Assembly (NCBI GenBank): GCA_044224705.1
Contig: JBGAJY010000004.1
Span: 5,560-69,559 of the forward strand
From: M3007 sp044224705
GTDB lineage: Bacteria; Bacteroidota; Bacteroidia; Chitinophagales; Saprospiraceae
Length of the DNA stretch: 64,000 nucleotides
Reading direction: 5' to 3'
Below, piece by piece: positions 34,628-44,605 of this stretch. Below the pieces are notes generated by a model. The model made no database searches and was not told the DNA's origin. It was given only the letters and a program-made list of their open reading frames with translations. A program made the position numbers and the translations under genes. Each line of letters starts with the position of its first letter. Position 1 is the first letter of the stretch.

Positions 34628-36127
34628 TTAGTTCGAAAGGATCGTGAATTCAGTTCGCCGGTTTTTTGCGCGGTTTTCAGGAGTATCATTGGCAACCAAG
34701 GGTTTAGAATCCCCGTAGCCGCGCGGCTTGAGCCGGCTGGAAGCGATTCCCTTGTTGGTCAGGTAATTGACCACAGCAGTAGCGCGTTGGCCGGACAGGG
34801 CCAGGTTGGCAGCTGGGTCGCCTGTATTGTCCGTATGGCCAGCCACCTCGATGATCAGATTCGGATAGGCGGTCATGGCAGTGACCAGGTTGTCGAGTTC
34901 ATAGCGACTGTCGGCCGTCAGCGTAGCAGCACCTGTCTCAAAATTGATATGTTTGAGTGTCAGGGTTTTATCAGCAGGTGTAGCGGATTCAACTGCCTTT
35001 TTTACGTTCTCACTGAATTCCTTGGCGCGCTGAGCCACTTCGATATCGAGCACTTTGCCTTTATTGGGGTCATCGTCCTTATCCCGAATTTGGGTGAGGT
35101 AGTAAGATTGTTGCTGTTTGTACCAGGCGTCATATTCCTCCTGAGAGACGATACGCAATACCCGTCGCATGGAGTAGTGACCTTTACCACAGAGTTCGGC
35201 GCAAGCGAGTTCATAATCGAATTTCTCCCAACGCTTTGGACCAGTAGGATCGTTCGGATCAGCGGGTTCATTGTATTCGGGATACTTGCGGAGCTCGTTG
35301 CGGTATTCTGCGGTCGTTTTCACGGGAGTGAACACAAAATACGTAGGCATGCCTGGAACAGCATCCATTTTTACGCGGAAGTGCGGCAGGTCAAAGTTGT
35401 GCAGCACATCTTTAGCGGTTATACGAACACGGATTTTCTTGCCCACCGGCAGAACCAATTCTTTGTCAGCAATAATGTCGTCCCAGTTTTTAGGATCGCG
35501 GAAGTCCTGTCCGAGTTGGTTGTTGGCCGTCGTCAGGGTGTAATCGCGGGCGCCGAGTTTGCCATCCGGGCCCGGATAGCGGATGATCCAGTTGAACTGC
35601 TGCCCGGTGGCTTCAATTTCCATGAAGTCTTCGCCTTCCTTTACATCGGCCATTACCGTATTCCAGGCATTGAGGCCGCGCACCACCAGTACTGTCATTA
35701 CAACAGCCGGGATCACTGTCCACCACACCTCTAACCGGTTGTCATGAGCGATGAACCGGGCTTTGCGGTCCTCCTGCCAGCGGTATTGATAAGCAAACCA
35801 GAACAGCGCAATGTGGGTAAGCACGAACACAATTCCGGTAAAAAACAAGGTCACATTAAAAGCACTGTCCAGAACACTTCCGTGAGCAGAGGCCGATTGG
35901 TGGGGACCATACCAGAGCATGACGTTTTTAAAATCCCAGGCCGAAATCATAACGCCGGCAAGGAATACCACCAAGAAGATCAGAGATAACAAGCCGTTCC
36001 ATTTGCTGTTATCGCGCATGGCTTCGCGCTCGCCTTTGATCTGGGAGGTGAGTTCGGTCACTTTCCCGATTTGAATCAGGACGATTGAAATAAGGAGGAC
36101 GCAGAGAAGTATGATAAGCGCTGTCAT
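34628..36127 (-). CDS. ctaC: cytochrome c oxidase subunit II fused to a C-terminal OmpA-like domain
   Basis: 499 residues. Residues 1 to about 335 form Cox2: helices near the N-terminus, then the cupredoxin domain with a first His in VLHNFDLPHFRVKM and the CuA site CAELCGKGHYSM (C-x3-C-x3-H-x2-M), all present. From about residue 391 an OmpA/MotB-type peptidoglycan-binding domain follows (LKHINFETGAATL, EVAGHTDNTGDPA with Asp about 433, SGQRATAV with Arg about 448, ENRAKNRRTEF). It would face the periplasm. This is not the usual caa3 fusion, which carries cytochrome c. Reading frame and linker are uninterrupted. Confidence 0.93.
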   Translation of the reverse strand: MTALIILLCVLLISIVLIQIGKVTELTSQIKGEREAMRDNSKWNGLLSLIFLVVFLAGVMISAWDFKNVMLWYGPHQSASAHGSVLDSAFNVTLFFTGIVFVLTHIALFWFAYQYRWQEDRKARFIAHDNRLEVWWTVIPAVVMTVLVVRGLNAWNTVMADVKEGEDFMEIEATGQQFNWIIRYPGPDGKLGARDYTLTTANNQLGQDFRDPKNWDDIIADKELVLPVGKKIRVRITAKDVLHNFDLPHFRVKMDAVPGMPTYFVFTPVKTTAEYRNELRKYPEYNEPADPNDPTGPKRWEKFDYELACAELCGKGHYSMRRVLRIVSQEEYDAWYKQQQSYYLTQIRDKDDDPNKGKVLDIEVAQRAKEFSENVKKAVESATPADKTLTLKHINFETGAATLTADSRYELDNLVTAMTAYPNLIIEVAGHTDNTGDPAANLALSGQRATAVVNYLTNKGIASSRLKPRGYGDSKPLVANDTPENRAKNRRTEFTILSN

Positions 36128-36209
36128 CGCAATTTTTTTGCTTAAAACTCAAAAAAACGAGGTTGGTTGAGGCTCCAATTTTAATTGGAATCAATCTGAA
36201 TTCTTTGTA

Positions 36210-37868
36210 TCAATGATGCCCATGCCCATCGTCGGAACCATCACCATCCAGTGATTTTTCACCTTCGATATAAGCACCGGTTTCGTGATGAAGGCTCTCC
36301 TCAAGGTAGGGATCGCGTAATGGCACAAGGGAAGCTTTCGACAACTGGTTGAAAAAGAAAAACAGGAAGAGGCTAAGGAAGCCAACCAGAATGCCCAATT
36401 CCTGAATACCAGGAATAGTGTAGCCCAACTTAAATGACTTGTCGCCGTGTTGTGCCTCACCCGCAGCGTGCTCCTCATGACCTTCTCCATGTTCAGCGGT
36501 TGCCTCATGTGTAGCAGCCGTAGCTTCTGCCGTTTCAGCATGGTCGGCGGGAGCGACGGATTCAGTATGCCCGGCAGTTTCGTGCTGCAGGGTGTCTGAG
36601 GAGTGTTCTGCGGCCGCTTCCTGCGGTTTCCCGGCGACGCTTTCCGTAACTTCCCCCGTTGCTTTGGCGGCATCTGCTCCGGCTGTCGTAGCTTCCGAAG
36701 CGCCTTTCATGGCATCTTGATCAGCATGGCCGACATCCTTCATCGTTTGGGATAATCCGCCTTCTTTTTTGCCTTCTTTCAGTTCCGTAGCTTCAAAAGC
36801 AGCCGTGCGGGCTCCCGGTTTAATCATATAGAAATAGTCCCACCAGTGTCCGAAAAACACAATCAGAGCGACAAAAAACATTGTTCCAAACTTGCGCTTG
36901 GTATCGTTGCGCATCAGAATAAGGAACGGAGCGACAAAATTCATCACCAGGTTACCCCAGAACAAAACGGGGTAATGGTTCATCCTTTCCTTGAAATAAA
37001 TGGTCTCTTCACCGTTGTTGGCGTACCAAATCAGCATGAACTGGTCAAACCAGAGGTACATCCAGAAAACGCTGATGCCAAAAAGGAATTTGCCAATATC
37101 GTGCAAGTGATCCCGCGTTACATACTCGAGGTGTCCTTTGGATTTCAGGTAGATGATCAGCATGATCGTCATCGACATGGAGGCAAGCCACACTGAAATC
37201 ATTGAATACCAGGCAAACATTGTGCTGTACCAATGCGGGTCGACCGACATCACGGATTGCCAAAGGAAAACCGTGCTGAGGAATCCGCCGAGGGGGAGGA
37301 AAGAAGCCGCCCACTTGCGTTGTTTTTTGTAAAAATCGAAGGAGGCCGTTTCCTGGGTATCCTGCGCGACCGAAGCCTGGCGCAACTTGTAAGCCCAGAA
37401 ATACCAGATAGACAGGAAGCCCAGTACGCCAACGGTGAAAAAGACCGGATTGAGAAAGCCTTTTTTGCCGGCAAGCACTTTATCAAAGCCAGGCATGTCC
37501 GGGTTGGCAATGTTGATATTCGGGTCATTCCAGTGGTACAAATGGTGGAAATGTCCCCAAACACCCACTACGATCACACCCATCAGCAGGAGGCCGACCC
37601 ACATGAACTGACTCATAGCCTCCCAGATTCGTTTGATCACGGCGTTCCAACCTGCAAAAGCAGTGATTTGGGCCGACATGAAAAACATGGCCATGAAACC
37701 AATTCCGGTGAAAAACACCGAATTGTGCAACCAGTTGGTCCAAAAACGGGTGTTGTACTCGTCGTCGCCAACAAGTGACCAGGCAAGACAAAGAGCGCCA
37801 ACCACCATACCGATGATAAGGTTGCGTTTCAGTTTGCCGTCAAATACGAATTGCGTATTCAGATTCAT
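36210..37868 (-). CDS. actF: alternative complex III subunit ActF with long low-complexity insert
   Basis: Membrane subunit of the quinol:cytochrome c oxidoreductase. 552 residues, ten or so helices (e.g. FFTGIGFMAMFFMSAQITAF, MSVDPHWYSTMFAWYSMISV, HWWDYFYMIKPGA). Residues about 357-478 are an Ala/Glu/His/Thr-rich insert (DHAETAEATAATHEATAEHG) between the last core helix and the terminal helix QELGILVGFLSLFLFFFF. The C-terminus ends DDGHGHH. Homologs I recall have a much shorter loop here. The rest matches ActF. Confidence 0.9.
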   Translation of the reverse strand: MNLNTQFVFDGKLKRNLIIGMVVGALCLAWSLVGDDEYNTRFWTNWLHNSVFFTGIGFMAMFFMSAQITAFAGWNAVIKRIWEAMSQFMWVGLLLMGVIVVGVWGHFHHLYHWNDPNINIANPDMPGFDKVLAGKKGFLNPVFFTVGVLGFLSIWYFWAYKLRQASVAQDTQETASFDFYKKQRKWAASFLPLGGFLSTVFLWQSVMSVDPHWYSTMFAWYSMISVWLASMSMTIMLIIYLKSKGHLEYVTRDHLHDIGKFLFGISVFWMYLWFDQFMLIWYANNGEETIYFKERMNHYPVLFWGNLVMNFVAPFLILMRNDTKRKFGTMFFVALIVFFGHWWDYFYMIKPGARTAAFEATELKEGKKEGGLSQTMKDVGHADQDAMKGASEATTAGADAAKATGEVTESVAGKPQEAAAEHSSDTLQHETAGHTESVAPADHAETAEATAATHEATAEHGEGHEEHAAGEAQHGDKSFKLGYTIPGIQELGILVGFLSLFLFFFFNQLSKASLVPLRDPYLEESLHHETGAYIEGEKSLDGDGSDDGHGHH

Positions 37869-37928
37869 ATCGCGAAGCCGGCATCAAGCCGGATTTTTTG
37901 ATTTTGAAAGTCAGATTTCAGGGTCAAT

Positions 37929-38774
37929 CTATTTTTTAGTCGCAGGCGCCGTTGCCGGAGCGGGCGCTGTTGCCGGGGCCGGCGGTTTCAGAGCAGGGCC
38001 GGTAGCCGTGCCTTTGGCCGGGGCATCCACATTGTTCAAAGTATTGGCTGTTTCGCTGTATTCAAGGCCTTTTGATTTAGCCTGAAGGGAACGGATGTAG
38101 TGAATCACTTGCCACCGCTCTTCAAATGACAACTTGTCAGCATAATTGCCCATCATGTTTTTGCCGTACATAATGGCAAAATAATAGCGTCCGTTGCCGG
38201 CATTGATCATATCATCGGCAATGAGGTTCCTGGGCTGTGCCGGATATTTCGAATCCGGAACAGAAATAAGGTTGCCCTGGCCGTCGCCTTTTGTTCCGTG
38301 GCAGACGCCGCAATAAATCTCATACAAAGGTTTTGCATGATCTAGACCGGCCTTCGTAATTGGGAAAGGATTGAGCGTCATTTCCTGTTCGCAGCGAAGT
38401 CGCTCGTCTTCATTATTTTGATAATAAAAGGGGGCATGGCCATTGATGGGCGCTGCAATCGCATTAGAGGCATTTTTACCACGAACAATATCCAGTTCGG
38501 CAGCGCCGGCATAGTAGACTCCGGTGTACCCGCGGGGAATGGTGCCTTCAACCTTGCCCCGTGGTTGTGACAGCTGGGCTACCGTAAAGGTGTTTTTATC
38601 ATCAGCCCAATGGTTCCAATAATAGGTATTGTAATAATTGGACTCATAAGAGACGGCATGGGCCATGTCAGGCATGTATTCATGGCCTGTTTTGTTTATG
38701 CCTGCCGGAGAGCAAAGCGAAAACAACCAGGCAAACAAGGCAATCCCCAGAATCGCGCCAATTGCGTATTTCAT
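37929..38774 (-). CDS. actE: alternative complex III cytochrome c subunit ActE (lipoprotein)
   Basis: 281 residues with a lipoprotein-type signal (FAWLFSLCSPAG). It has one heme c site, YEIYCGVCHGTKGDGQGN, and a distal Met candidate in YGKNMMGNYAD. The C-terminus is Pro/Ala-rich. It is expected to pass electrons from ActA/B toward the oxidase. Confidence 0.92.
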   Translation of the reverse strand: MKYAIGAILGIALFAWLFSLCSPAGINKTGHEYMPDMAHAVSYESNYYNTYYWNHWADDKNTFTVAQLSQPRGKVEGTIPRGYTGVYYAGAAELDIVRGKNASNAIAAPINGHAPFYYQNNEDERLRCEQEMTLNPFPITKAGLDHAKPLYEIYCGVCHGTKGDGQGNLISVPDSKYPAQPRNLIADDMINAGNGRYYFAIMYGKNMMGNYADKLSFEERWQVIHYIRSLQAKSKGLEYSETANTLNNVDAPAKGTATGPALKPPAPATAPAPATAPATKK

Positions 38775-38809
38775 CTTTTCAAAAAGTTATGAGCGATGAG
38801 TGATCAATC

Positions 38810-39340
38810 TTAAAGGGTTTTTACGTTGATTTCTGCGGCGCCGGTACGACCGAAGAAACCTCTCAATCCGTCGACGTCGCCATCGCCAGCATCCGTAACA
38901 TCAAAAGCGATGCAGAATTTGTCATCCGTAATACGGTTATCCAACGATTTGGCTTTTACACCCGGCCACATACCACAAATCGTGTAAAAGGTGAGCGTCA
39001 TACCCCAGGCGGAGAACAGCACTGTCATCTCGAAGGTGATCGGGATAAATGCCGGTACCGACCAATAGGGTTTGCCGCCGAAAATGATCGGCCAGTCGGA
39101 AGTGAAAATCCAGGTCATTGCCCCGAATCCGAATAACGCGCCGATTGCACCATAAACAAAGCCGAGATAATGCAAGCGGCTTTCATGCAACCCGATAATA
39201 GGATCGAGACCGTGCACCGGAAACGGAGTGAACACGTCCATCATGTCCAGATGGTCAGCGTGAGCGGTTTTCACGGCCCGCTTCAGGTCTTCCTCGTCGT
39301 TGTACAGTCCGTAAAGGACTTTTGTATGTTCAGCAGCCAT
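38810..39340 (-). CDS. actD: alternative complex III subunit ActD (DUF3341)
   Basis: 176 residues with two helices (YLGFVYGAIGALFGFGAMTW; VPAFIPITFEMTVLFSAWGM) and the DUF3341 pattern KVLYGLYNDEEDLKRAV, DVFTPFPVHGLDPIIGL. A structural membrane subunit of ACIII. Position between actC and actE is as in other Bacteroidota. Confidence 0.92.
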   Translation of the reverse strand: MAAEHTKVLYGLYNDEEDLKRAVKTAHADHLDMMDVFTPFPVHGLDPIIGLHESRLHYLGFVYGAIGALFGFGAMTWIFTSDWPIIFGGKPYWSVPAFIPITFEMTVLFSAWGMTLTFYTICGMWPGVKAKSLDNRITDDKFCIAFDVTDAGDGDVDGLRGFFGRTGAAEINVKTL

Positions 39341-39389
39341 TTATTGAGAGATGGTTGTGATTTCTAAGAATAAATTGATTTTCAATTGC

Positions 39390-40829
39390 TTATGCCTGAT
39401 CGTCGGATTTTTTCGTCTCCACCGGTTTGGCATGGCCATGGTCATGGTGATGTGGTTTGGCGTTGGGGCCGATGAATTGGTCGCCTGCCACTTTCAGAAT
39501 TGCCTTCACCTCGGCGATAGCCACAACAGGCGCCACACGGGTGAAAATGAGATAGCAGAAGAAGAACAAGCCGATAGTACCAGTGAAAATGCTGATCTCC
39601 ACCCAGGTCGGGGAATAGTAACTCCAGGAAGAGGGAAGGAAATCGCGGGCCAGCGTGGTAGCGATGATCACAAAACGCTCGAACCACATACCCACGTTAA
39701 TCACGATGGAGAGGAAAAATGTCCACCAAATGCTGCGGCGAATTTTACGCACCCAGAATACCTGGGGAGCCACCACATTACAGAACATCATCCCGAAATA
39801 AGACCACCAGTAGATACCGAATACCCGGTTGTAGAAAGCAAACTGCTCATACACATAACCCGAATACCAGGCGATGAACAATTCCGTGAGATAAGCGACA
39901 CCCACAATCGTACCCGTCAGCACGATCACTTTATTCATCGATTCGACGTGATTGATCGTGATGTATTGTTCCAGTTTCAACACTTTCCGGGTAATCACCA
40001 TCAGCGTTTGCACCATGGCAAAACCGGAGAAAATAGCGCCTGCAACAAAGTATGGCGGGAAAATGGTCGTGTGCCAACCCGGAACCACCGATGTGGCAAA
40101 GTCGAAGGACACGATCGTGTGCACCGAAAGCACGAGCGGTGTGGAGATGCCTGCGAGCACGAGGGAGAGTGCTTCCCAGCGTTGCCAGTGTTTGGCACTG
40201 CCCGTCCAGCCGAATGAGAAAATCTCGTACATCTTGCGCCGGAAACCGGTGGCGCGGTCGCGCACCGTGGCGAGGTCGGGCACCAGGCCGGTGTACCAGA
40301 ACAGCAATGACACCGAGAAATAGGTCGAAATAGCGAATACGTCCCAAAGCAGCGGGCTGTTAAAATTGACCCACAGCGGACCCCGTGTGTTAGGGAACGG
40401 GAAAATGAAAAAGGCCAGCCAGACACGTCCCATGTGGAAAATCGGGAACTGTCCGGCGCAGATCACGGCGAAGATCGTCATGGCTTCTGCCGCACGGTTC
40501 ACACCCGTACGCCAACGCTGGCGGAACAGCAAAAGAATGGCCGAAATCAGGGTACCTGCGTGACCGATACCGATCCACCACACGAAGTTGGTGATGTCCC
40601 AGGCCCAGTTGATGGTACGGTTGGCGCCCCATTCACCGATGCCCTTCCAGACCGTCCAGACGATGGCGAAAATATACAGGCCGAGAAACGCAGCCGACAA
40701 AGAGAAGGCAAGTATCCATTCTCTCGACGGAGCTTTTTCGGTAGGTACGCACAAATCCTCAGTGATGTTGTGGTAGGATTTGTTGCCCTCAATCAATACG
40801 TGCCGAACCGGCGCTACTGCTTGCGACAT
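39390..40829 (-). CDS. actC: alternative complex III NrfD/PsrC-like subunit ActC
   Basis: 479 residues, about ten helices. It binds quinol and provides the membrane arm (e.g. ITNFVWWIGIGHAGTLISAI, AGQFPIFHMGRVWLAFFIFP, FDFATSVVPGWHTTIFPPYF, NVVAPQVFWVRKIRRS). C-terminus is His-rich (KPHHHDHGHAKP). Family: NrfD/polysulfide reductase membrane subunit. Confidence 0.95.
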   Translation of the reverse strand: MSQAVAPVRHVLIEGNKSYHNITEDLCVPTEKAPSREWILAFSLSAAFLGLYIFAIVWTVWKGIGEWGANRTINWAWDITNFVWWIGIGHAGTLISAILLLFRQRWRTGVNRAAEAMTIFAVICAGQFPIFHMGRVWLAFFIFPFPNTRGPLWVNFNSPLLWDVFAISTYFSVSLLFWYTGLVPDLATVRDRATGFRRKMYEIFSFGWTGSAKHWQRWEALSLVLAGISTPLVLSVHTIVSFDFATSVVPGWHTTIFPPYFVAGAIFSGFAMVQTLMVITRKVLKLEQYITINHVESMNKVIVLTGTIVGVAYLTELFIAWYSGYVYEQFAFYNRVFGIYWWSYFGMMFCNVVAPQVFWVRKIRRSIWWTFFLSIVINVGMWFERFVIIATTLARDFLPSSWSYYSPTWVEISIFTGTIGLFFFCYLIFTRVAPVVAIAEVKAILKVAGDQFIGPNAKPHHHDHGHAKPVETKKSDDQA

Positions 40830-40849
40830 ATCTTGAACTGGATTGTTTA

Positions 40850-40930
40850 TAAAGGTTTATGAGGTTTATTAAGGTTTATCGGGCTGATGGTATAAACTTC
40901 ATGAACCCTAATCAACCTTTACAAACCTTT
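40850..40930. repeat. imperfect inverted AAGGTTTAT repeat between actB and actC
   Basis: Short AAGGTTTAT/GAGGTTTAT units on the left (40852-40880) face AACCTTTACAAACCTTTT on the right (40914-40931). The pairing is imperfect. It fills the 100-nt gap between two act genes and follows the array-spacer-inverted array plan seen elsewhere. Confidence 0.6.
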
Positions 40931-43900
40931 TAACCAAATAATTCTTCGTTGCTGTTACGCACCTTGGCCGAGTACTCGACGTTCGGGCGCACGTTGATTT
41001 CTTCAAGTACCTGGTACACCAAAGCGCCTTTTTTGAGTTTGCTGACTTCACTGTCCGGGTTGTTGGTATTTCCAAAAACAATGGCGCCTGTGGGGCAGGC
41101 TGTTTGACAAGCCGACCGGATGTCGTTGTCGAGGATGGCGCGGCCTTCCTGCTTGGCGGTCAGTTTGCCTTCCTGAACGCGTTGGATGCAGAAGGAGCAT
41201 TTTTCAATCACACCGCGGGTACGAACCGTAACGTCGGGATTGAGCACCATGCGCACAAGGTTGTCGGCGTAGAAGGGTTTGTCGTCGCCTTCTGCGTGGA
41301 ATACGCGCTCTTCGTTGGCGGGCCAAACGTCGGCAGTGGTATAGTCGAGCCAGTTGAAACGGCGGACTTTGTATGGGCAGTTGTTGGCGCAGTAGCGGGT
41401 GCCGATGCAACGGTTGTAAGCCATCTGGTTGAAGCCTTCCATCGAGTGGTTGGTGGCGTTCACCGGGCAAACGTTTTCGCAGGGGGCGTTTTCGCAGTGC
41501 TGGCACATCATCGGCTGATACACCACTTGCGGATTTTCGATATCTCCGTAGAAATAACGGTCGATCCGGAGCCAGGTCATTTCGTGGTGGCGGTGCACTT
41601 CTTTTTTACCCACCACAGGCACGTTGTTTTCACTGACGCAGGCGATTTGGCAGGCGCCGCAACCGATGCAGGCATTCAGGTCCACAAACATACCCCAGTG
41701 CACACCGGCGGTAAATACATCGGTGCGGTCGGGATATAGCGTTTGGGAATTGAGGTGATGGGCTTCTTCGCGGAATTCTTCGATCTCGCCGACCAGTTTG
41801 GGCAGTTCGTTCAGATTCGTATGAAAAATGATCGAACGGTCGGTCAGAGAACCCTGGAAGCCTTTCCAGCCGAGTGATTTTTCGTCGGCGTTGATCACCT
41901 TCCCTTCTTCCTTGCCCATGGCCTGAACCCCCATCGTATGGTGGTGCTGGACGCATGCGAAGTGCTTGTCGACCGTATTGGTTTTGGTCAGTTTGACGTC
42001 TTTGGCAAAATATTGGATCAAGCCGCCTTCAACAGGCAGCCAGGGATTCACATTGACGCCGTAGCCCACACCGCTGCCGCCGGCTGTACGGCCCTGACCC
42101 AGTGCAATGGATACTGTGCCAGGCATTTGGCCAAAGTTGCGTACGACGGTGCAGGTCATTTTCTGGCCTTTGATTTCGAGGTCGACATTGTCGCCGTCGT
42201 TCAGGCCCATCCAGCCGTTGATGTTGTTCACACCGTCCCATTCCACAGGGATGCTGAGGTAGTTGCCCCAAACCGTGCGGGTGACGGGGTCGGGCATTTC
42301 CTGCAACCAGGGGTTGTGGGCATATTGGCCGCCGCCGATGTTGGCGGTTTCGTAGAAGGAAATTTCGAGTTCGGAATTGCCCGGCTGGGTGACACCTTCC
42401 GGGTTCGGAGTGACGCCTGCATTGAAAGAAACCGCGCGTTCTGCAACCGGCATTTCAAAAATACCGTCGTGCAGGCTCATGTCCCAGAATGCGGCCGGGG
42501 TGGCGTATTTCGTCTGCTGGGCGAACAGGTCGCTGGCCCAGTGCGATTTCAGGTATTGGTAGTACGGCTGGTCGTCCTCGCGGTTCAGGTTGGGGCTGTC
42601 TGCCCATTCCAGCAGGCTGAGTTCGGCCTGGCGGGTGTTGAACAGCGGAGCGATCGTGGGTTGAATGAGGCTGTATTGGCCTGCTTTCGGCTCGGCATCG
42701 CCCCAGGATTCCAGCAAGTGGTGGGTCGGTGCGGAGTAATTGCAAAGCAGGGTCGTTTCGTCGAGCACCGTGGCAAAGGACACCCGGGTGCCGACTTTTG
42801 CAAATGCCGTTTTGAATTGCTCGGCATTCGGCAGTTCGTAGGCAGGGTTGGCGCCCCAAACGAACACGGCCGTCACCTGGCCGGAGTTCATTTCATCGAT
42901 GAGGCGCATCATTTCGCGTTCGTCGCCCTGGCGCTGGTTGGAAGCGGCGTTGAAATCGACGGTTGCATTCAGGTTGCCCAGCAAATCGTTGATCTTGTTG
43001 ACATACACCTGCTCCATGATATTGTTCGAACCGCTGACGACGAGCGATTTGCCCCGTGCGTTTTGCAGTTCGGCGGCCACTTTGCGGATGGCAGCGGCAG
43101 CTTTGTCGTTGAGTTTCGGGCCGCCCGCTGCGCCGCTGAGGGCGTTGTAGAGGGCCACGATGGCAGCGCCTTGTTCGCTCGGCTTTACCAGAATACGGTT
43201 GTCGGCGTTGGAGCCGGTGAGCGACATGTGGCTTTCCACCTGGTAGTGGCGCGACATTTTTGCGCCTTTGGCGTTGCGGATTTTGCGGTTTTTCGCGTAA
43301 TCCCGGGCATATTCCACCGGGCTGAGCCAGGTGCCGAGGAAATCGGCGCCAAAGGACACGATCACGTCGGCGCGGTCGAAGTGGTAGTTCGGCACCGCGC
43401 GGACGCCGAAGCATTGATCGTTGGCGGCGAGCAAAGCAGCACTTGAAACGGGGTCATACGTGACCACGCGGCTGTTCGGGTATTTGGCGGTGAATTCGCC
43501 GAGCGCCAGTTTTGCCGTAGGGCTGAGGATGGTGTTGGCAATAATGCGCACTTGTCCGCCCAATTGCAGCTGGCCCTTTATTTTTTTGTCGAGATCATTC
43601 CACGACAACGGCTTGACTTCACCATTTTCGATGGCGCCGCCTTGTTTGATCCGGCGGGTATCGTAAAGGCTGAGCACAACTGCCTGTGCACGGGCGCTGG
43701 TGCCACCGCCGGTCACACTGCTGAGCGAGTTGCCTTCAATTTTGATCGGCCGGCCTTCGCGGGTTTTGACCAATACGGCGCAGTAATCGCCGCCGTTGAC
43801 AAATGAAGAGGCGAAATAGTTGGCGACGCCGGGTACGATCTCGTCGGGTTTGGTGACGTAAGGGATCGCCTTTTTAACCGGAATTTCGCAGGAAGCTGCG

Positions 43901-44079
43901 AGAGTAGCCGCGCCCAGACCGAAACCGAGCAGTTTCAGAAAATCACGGCGACTGGCCGTCCATTGGCCGTCAGTTTCAGCGATATTTTCAATGGAAAACT
44001 CCTTTTCTCCCGATTGCAGGAAGCTCTCTTCCCGCATCAAGTCTTCGGTGCTTACCCAAATGCCGTTATCGTTGTGCAT
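40930..44079 (-). CDS. actB: alternative complex III iron-sulfur/molybdopterin-like subunit ActB
   Basis: 1049 residues. A Tat-like signal sits at SRRDFLKLLGFGLGAATLAA. The first two-thirds resemble molybdopterin oxidoreductases but lack a recognised Mo ligand, as is normal for ACIII. The last third carries ferredoxin-type clusters: CIGCGACQIAC, CQHCENAPCENVCPVNATN, CIGTRYCANNCPY, CSFCIQR and SACQTACPTGAIVFG. It faces the periplasm and links ActC quinol oxidation to the cytochromes. Confidence 0.95.
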   Translation of the reverse strand: MHNDNGIWVSTEDLMREESFLQSGEKEFSIENIAETDGQWTASRRDFLKLLGFGLGAATLAASCEIPVKKAIPYVTKPDEIVPGVANYFASSFVNGGDYCAVLVKTREGRPIKIEGNSLSSVTGGGTSARAQAVVLSLYDTRRIKQGGAIENGEVKPLSWNDLDKKIKGQLQLGGQVRIIANTILSPTAKLALGEFTAKYPNSRVVTYDPVSSAALLAANDQCFGVRAVPNYHFDRADVIVSFGADFLGTWLSPVEYARDYAKNRKIRNAKGAKMSRHYQVESHMSLTGSNADNRILVKPSEQGAAIVALYNALSGAAGGPKLNDKAAAAIRKVAAELQNARGKSLVVSGSNNIMEQVYVNKINDLLGNLNATVDFNAASNQRQGDEREMMRLIDEMNSGQVTAVFVWGANPAYELPNAEQFKTAFAKVGTRVSFATVLDETTLLCNYSAPTHHLLESWGDAEPKAGQYSLIQPTIAPLFNTRQAELSLLEWADSPNLNREDDQPYYQYLKSHWASDLFAQQTKYATPAAFWDMSLHDGIFEMPVAERAVSFNAGVTPNPEGVTQPGNSELEISFYETANIGGGQYAHNPWLQEMPDPVTRTVWGNYLSIPVEWDGVNNINGWMGLNDGDNVDLEIKGQKMTCTVVRNFGQMPGTVSIALGQGRTAGGSGVGYGVNVNPWLPVEGGLIQYFAKDVKLTKTNTVDKHFACVQHHHTMGVQAMGKEEGKVINADEKSLGWKGFQGSLTDRSIIFHTNLNELPKLVGEIEEFREEAHHLNSQTLYPDRTDVFTAGVHWGMFVDLNACIGCGACQIACVSENNVPVVGKKEVHRHHEMTWLRIDRYFYGDIENPQVVYQPMMCQHCENAPCENVCPVNATNHSMEGFNQMAYNRCIGTRYCANNCPYKVRRFNWLDYTTADVWPANEERVFHAEGDDKPFYADNLVRMVLNPDVTVRTRGVIEKCSFCIQRVQEGKLTAKQEGRAILDNDIRSACQTACPTGAIVFGNTNNPDSEVSKLKKGALVYQVLEEINVRPNVEYSAKVRNSNEELFG

Positions 44080-44088
44080 ATCTTTTGG

Positions 44089-44239
<151 letters not shown>

Positions 44240-44243
<4 letters not shown>

Positions 44244-44593
44244 TAGTGGCATTTCTGGCATTCCAGACCGCCAATGTCCTGTACCGTGACTTTTTCACGC
44301 GTGCCGTTTTTCAGCTCGTCGTGGTAGCGCTGGTACTGGTTATAGTAAGCGTTTTCTTTGAATTTCACCTCCGTTTCGCGGTGGCAGTTGATGCACCAGC
44401 CCATGCCGAGGGTCGAAAACTGATACACCACATCCATTTCCTGCACCGGGCCGTGGCATTTCTGGCAAGCAATCTGGCCGATCGCCACGTGTTGGGAGTG
44501 GTTGAAATAGGCGTGATCGGGGAGGTTGTGGATACGGGTCCACTCGATAGGCCCCTGAATACGGCCGTTGGAGTCGTTTTTCAACGCCTTCAC
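44240..44593 (-). CDS. actA: ActA C-terminal part, separated by in-frame amber codon
   Basis: 117 residues in the same frame as the upstream part, after a TAG at 44606-44608 and four codons. GTG at 44593 could restart translation. It contains three heme motifs: CQKCHGP, CINCHRE and CQKCHY. It has no signal peptide, so as a separate polypeptide it could not be exported for heme attachment. This is the missing end of ActA (KALKNDSNGRIQGPIEWTR, NLPDHAYFNHSQHVAIGQI). It could be reached by amber readthrough, or the stop is a mutation or sequence error. Confidence 0.75.
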
Positions 44594-44605
44594 GATGCCT
44601 TCCCA

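Noticed and set aside
41938..43446. 502-codon plus-strand open frame opposite actB
   Set aside because: Shadow of the iron-sulfur subunit gene.
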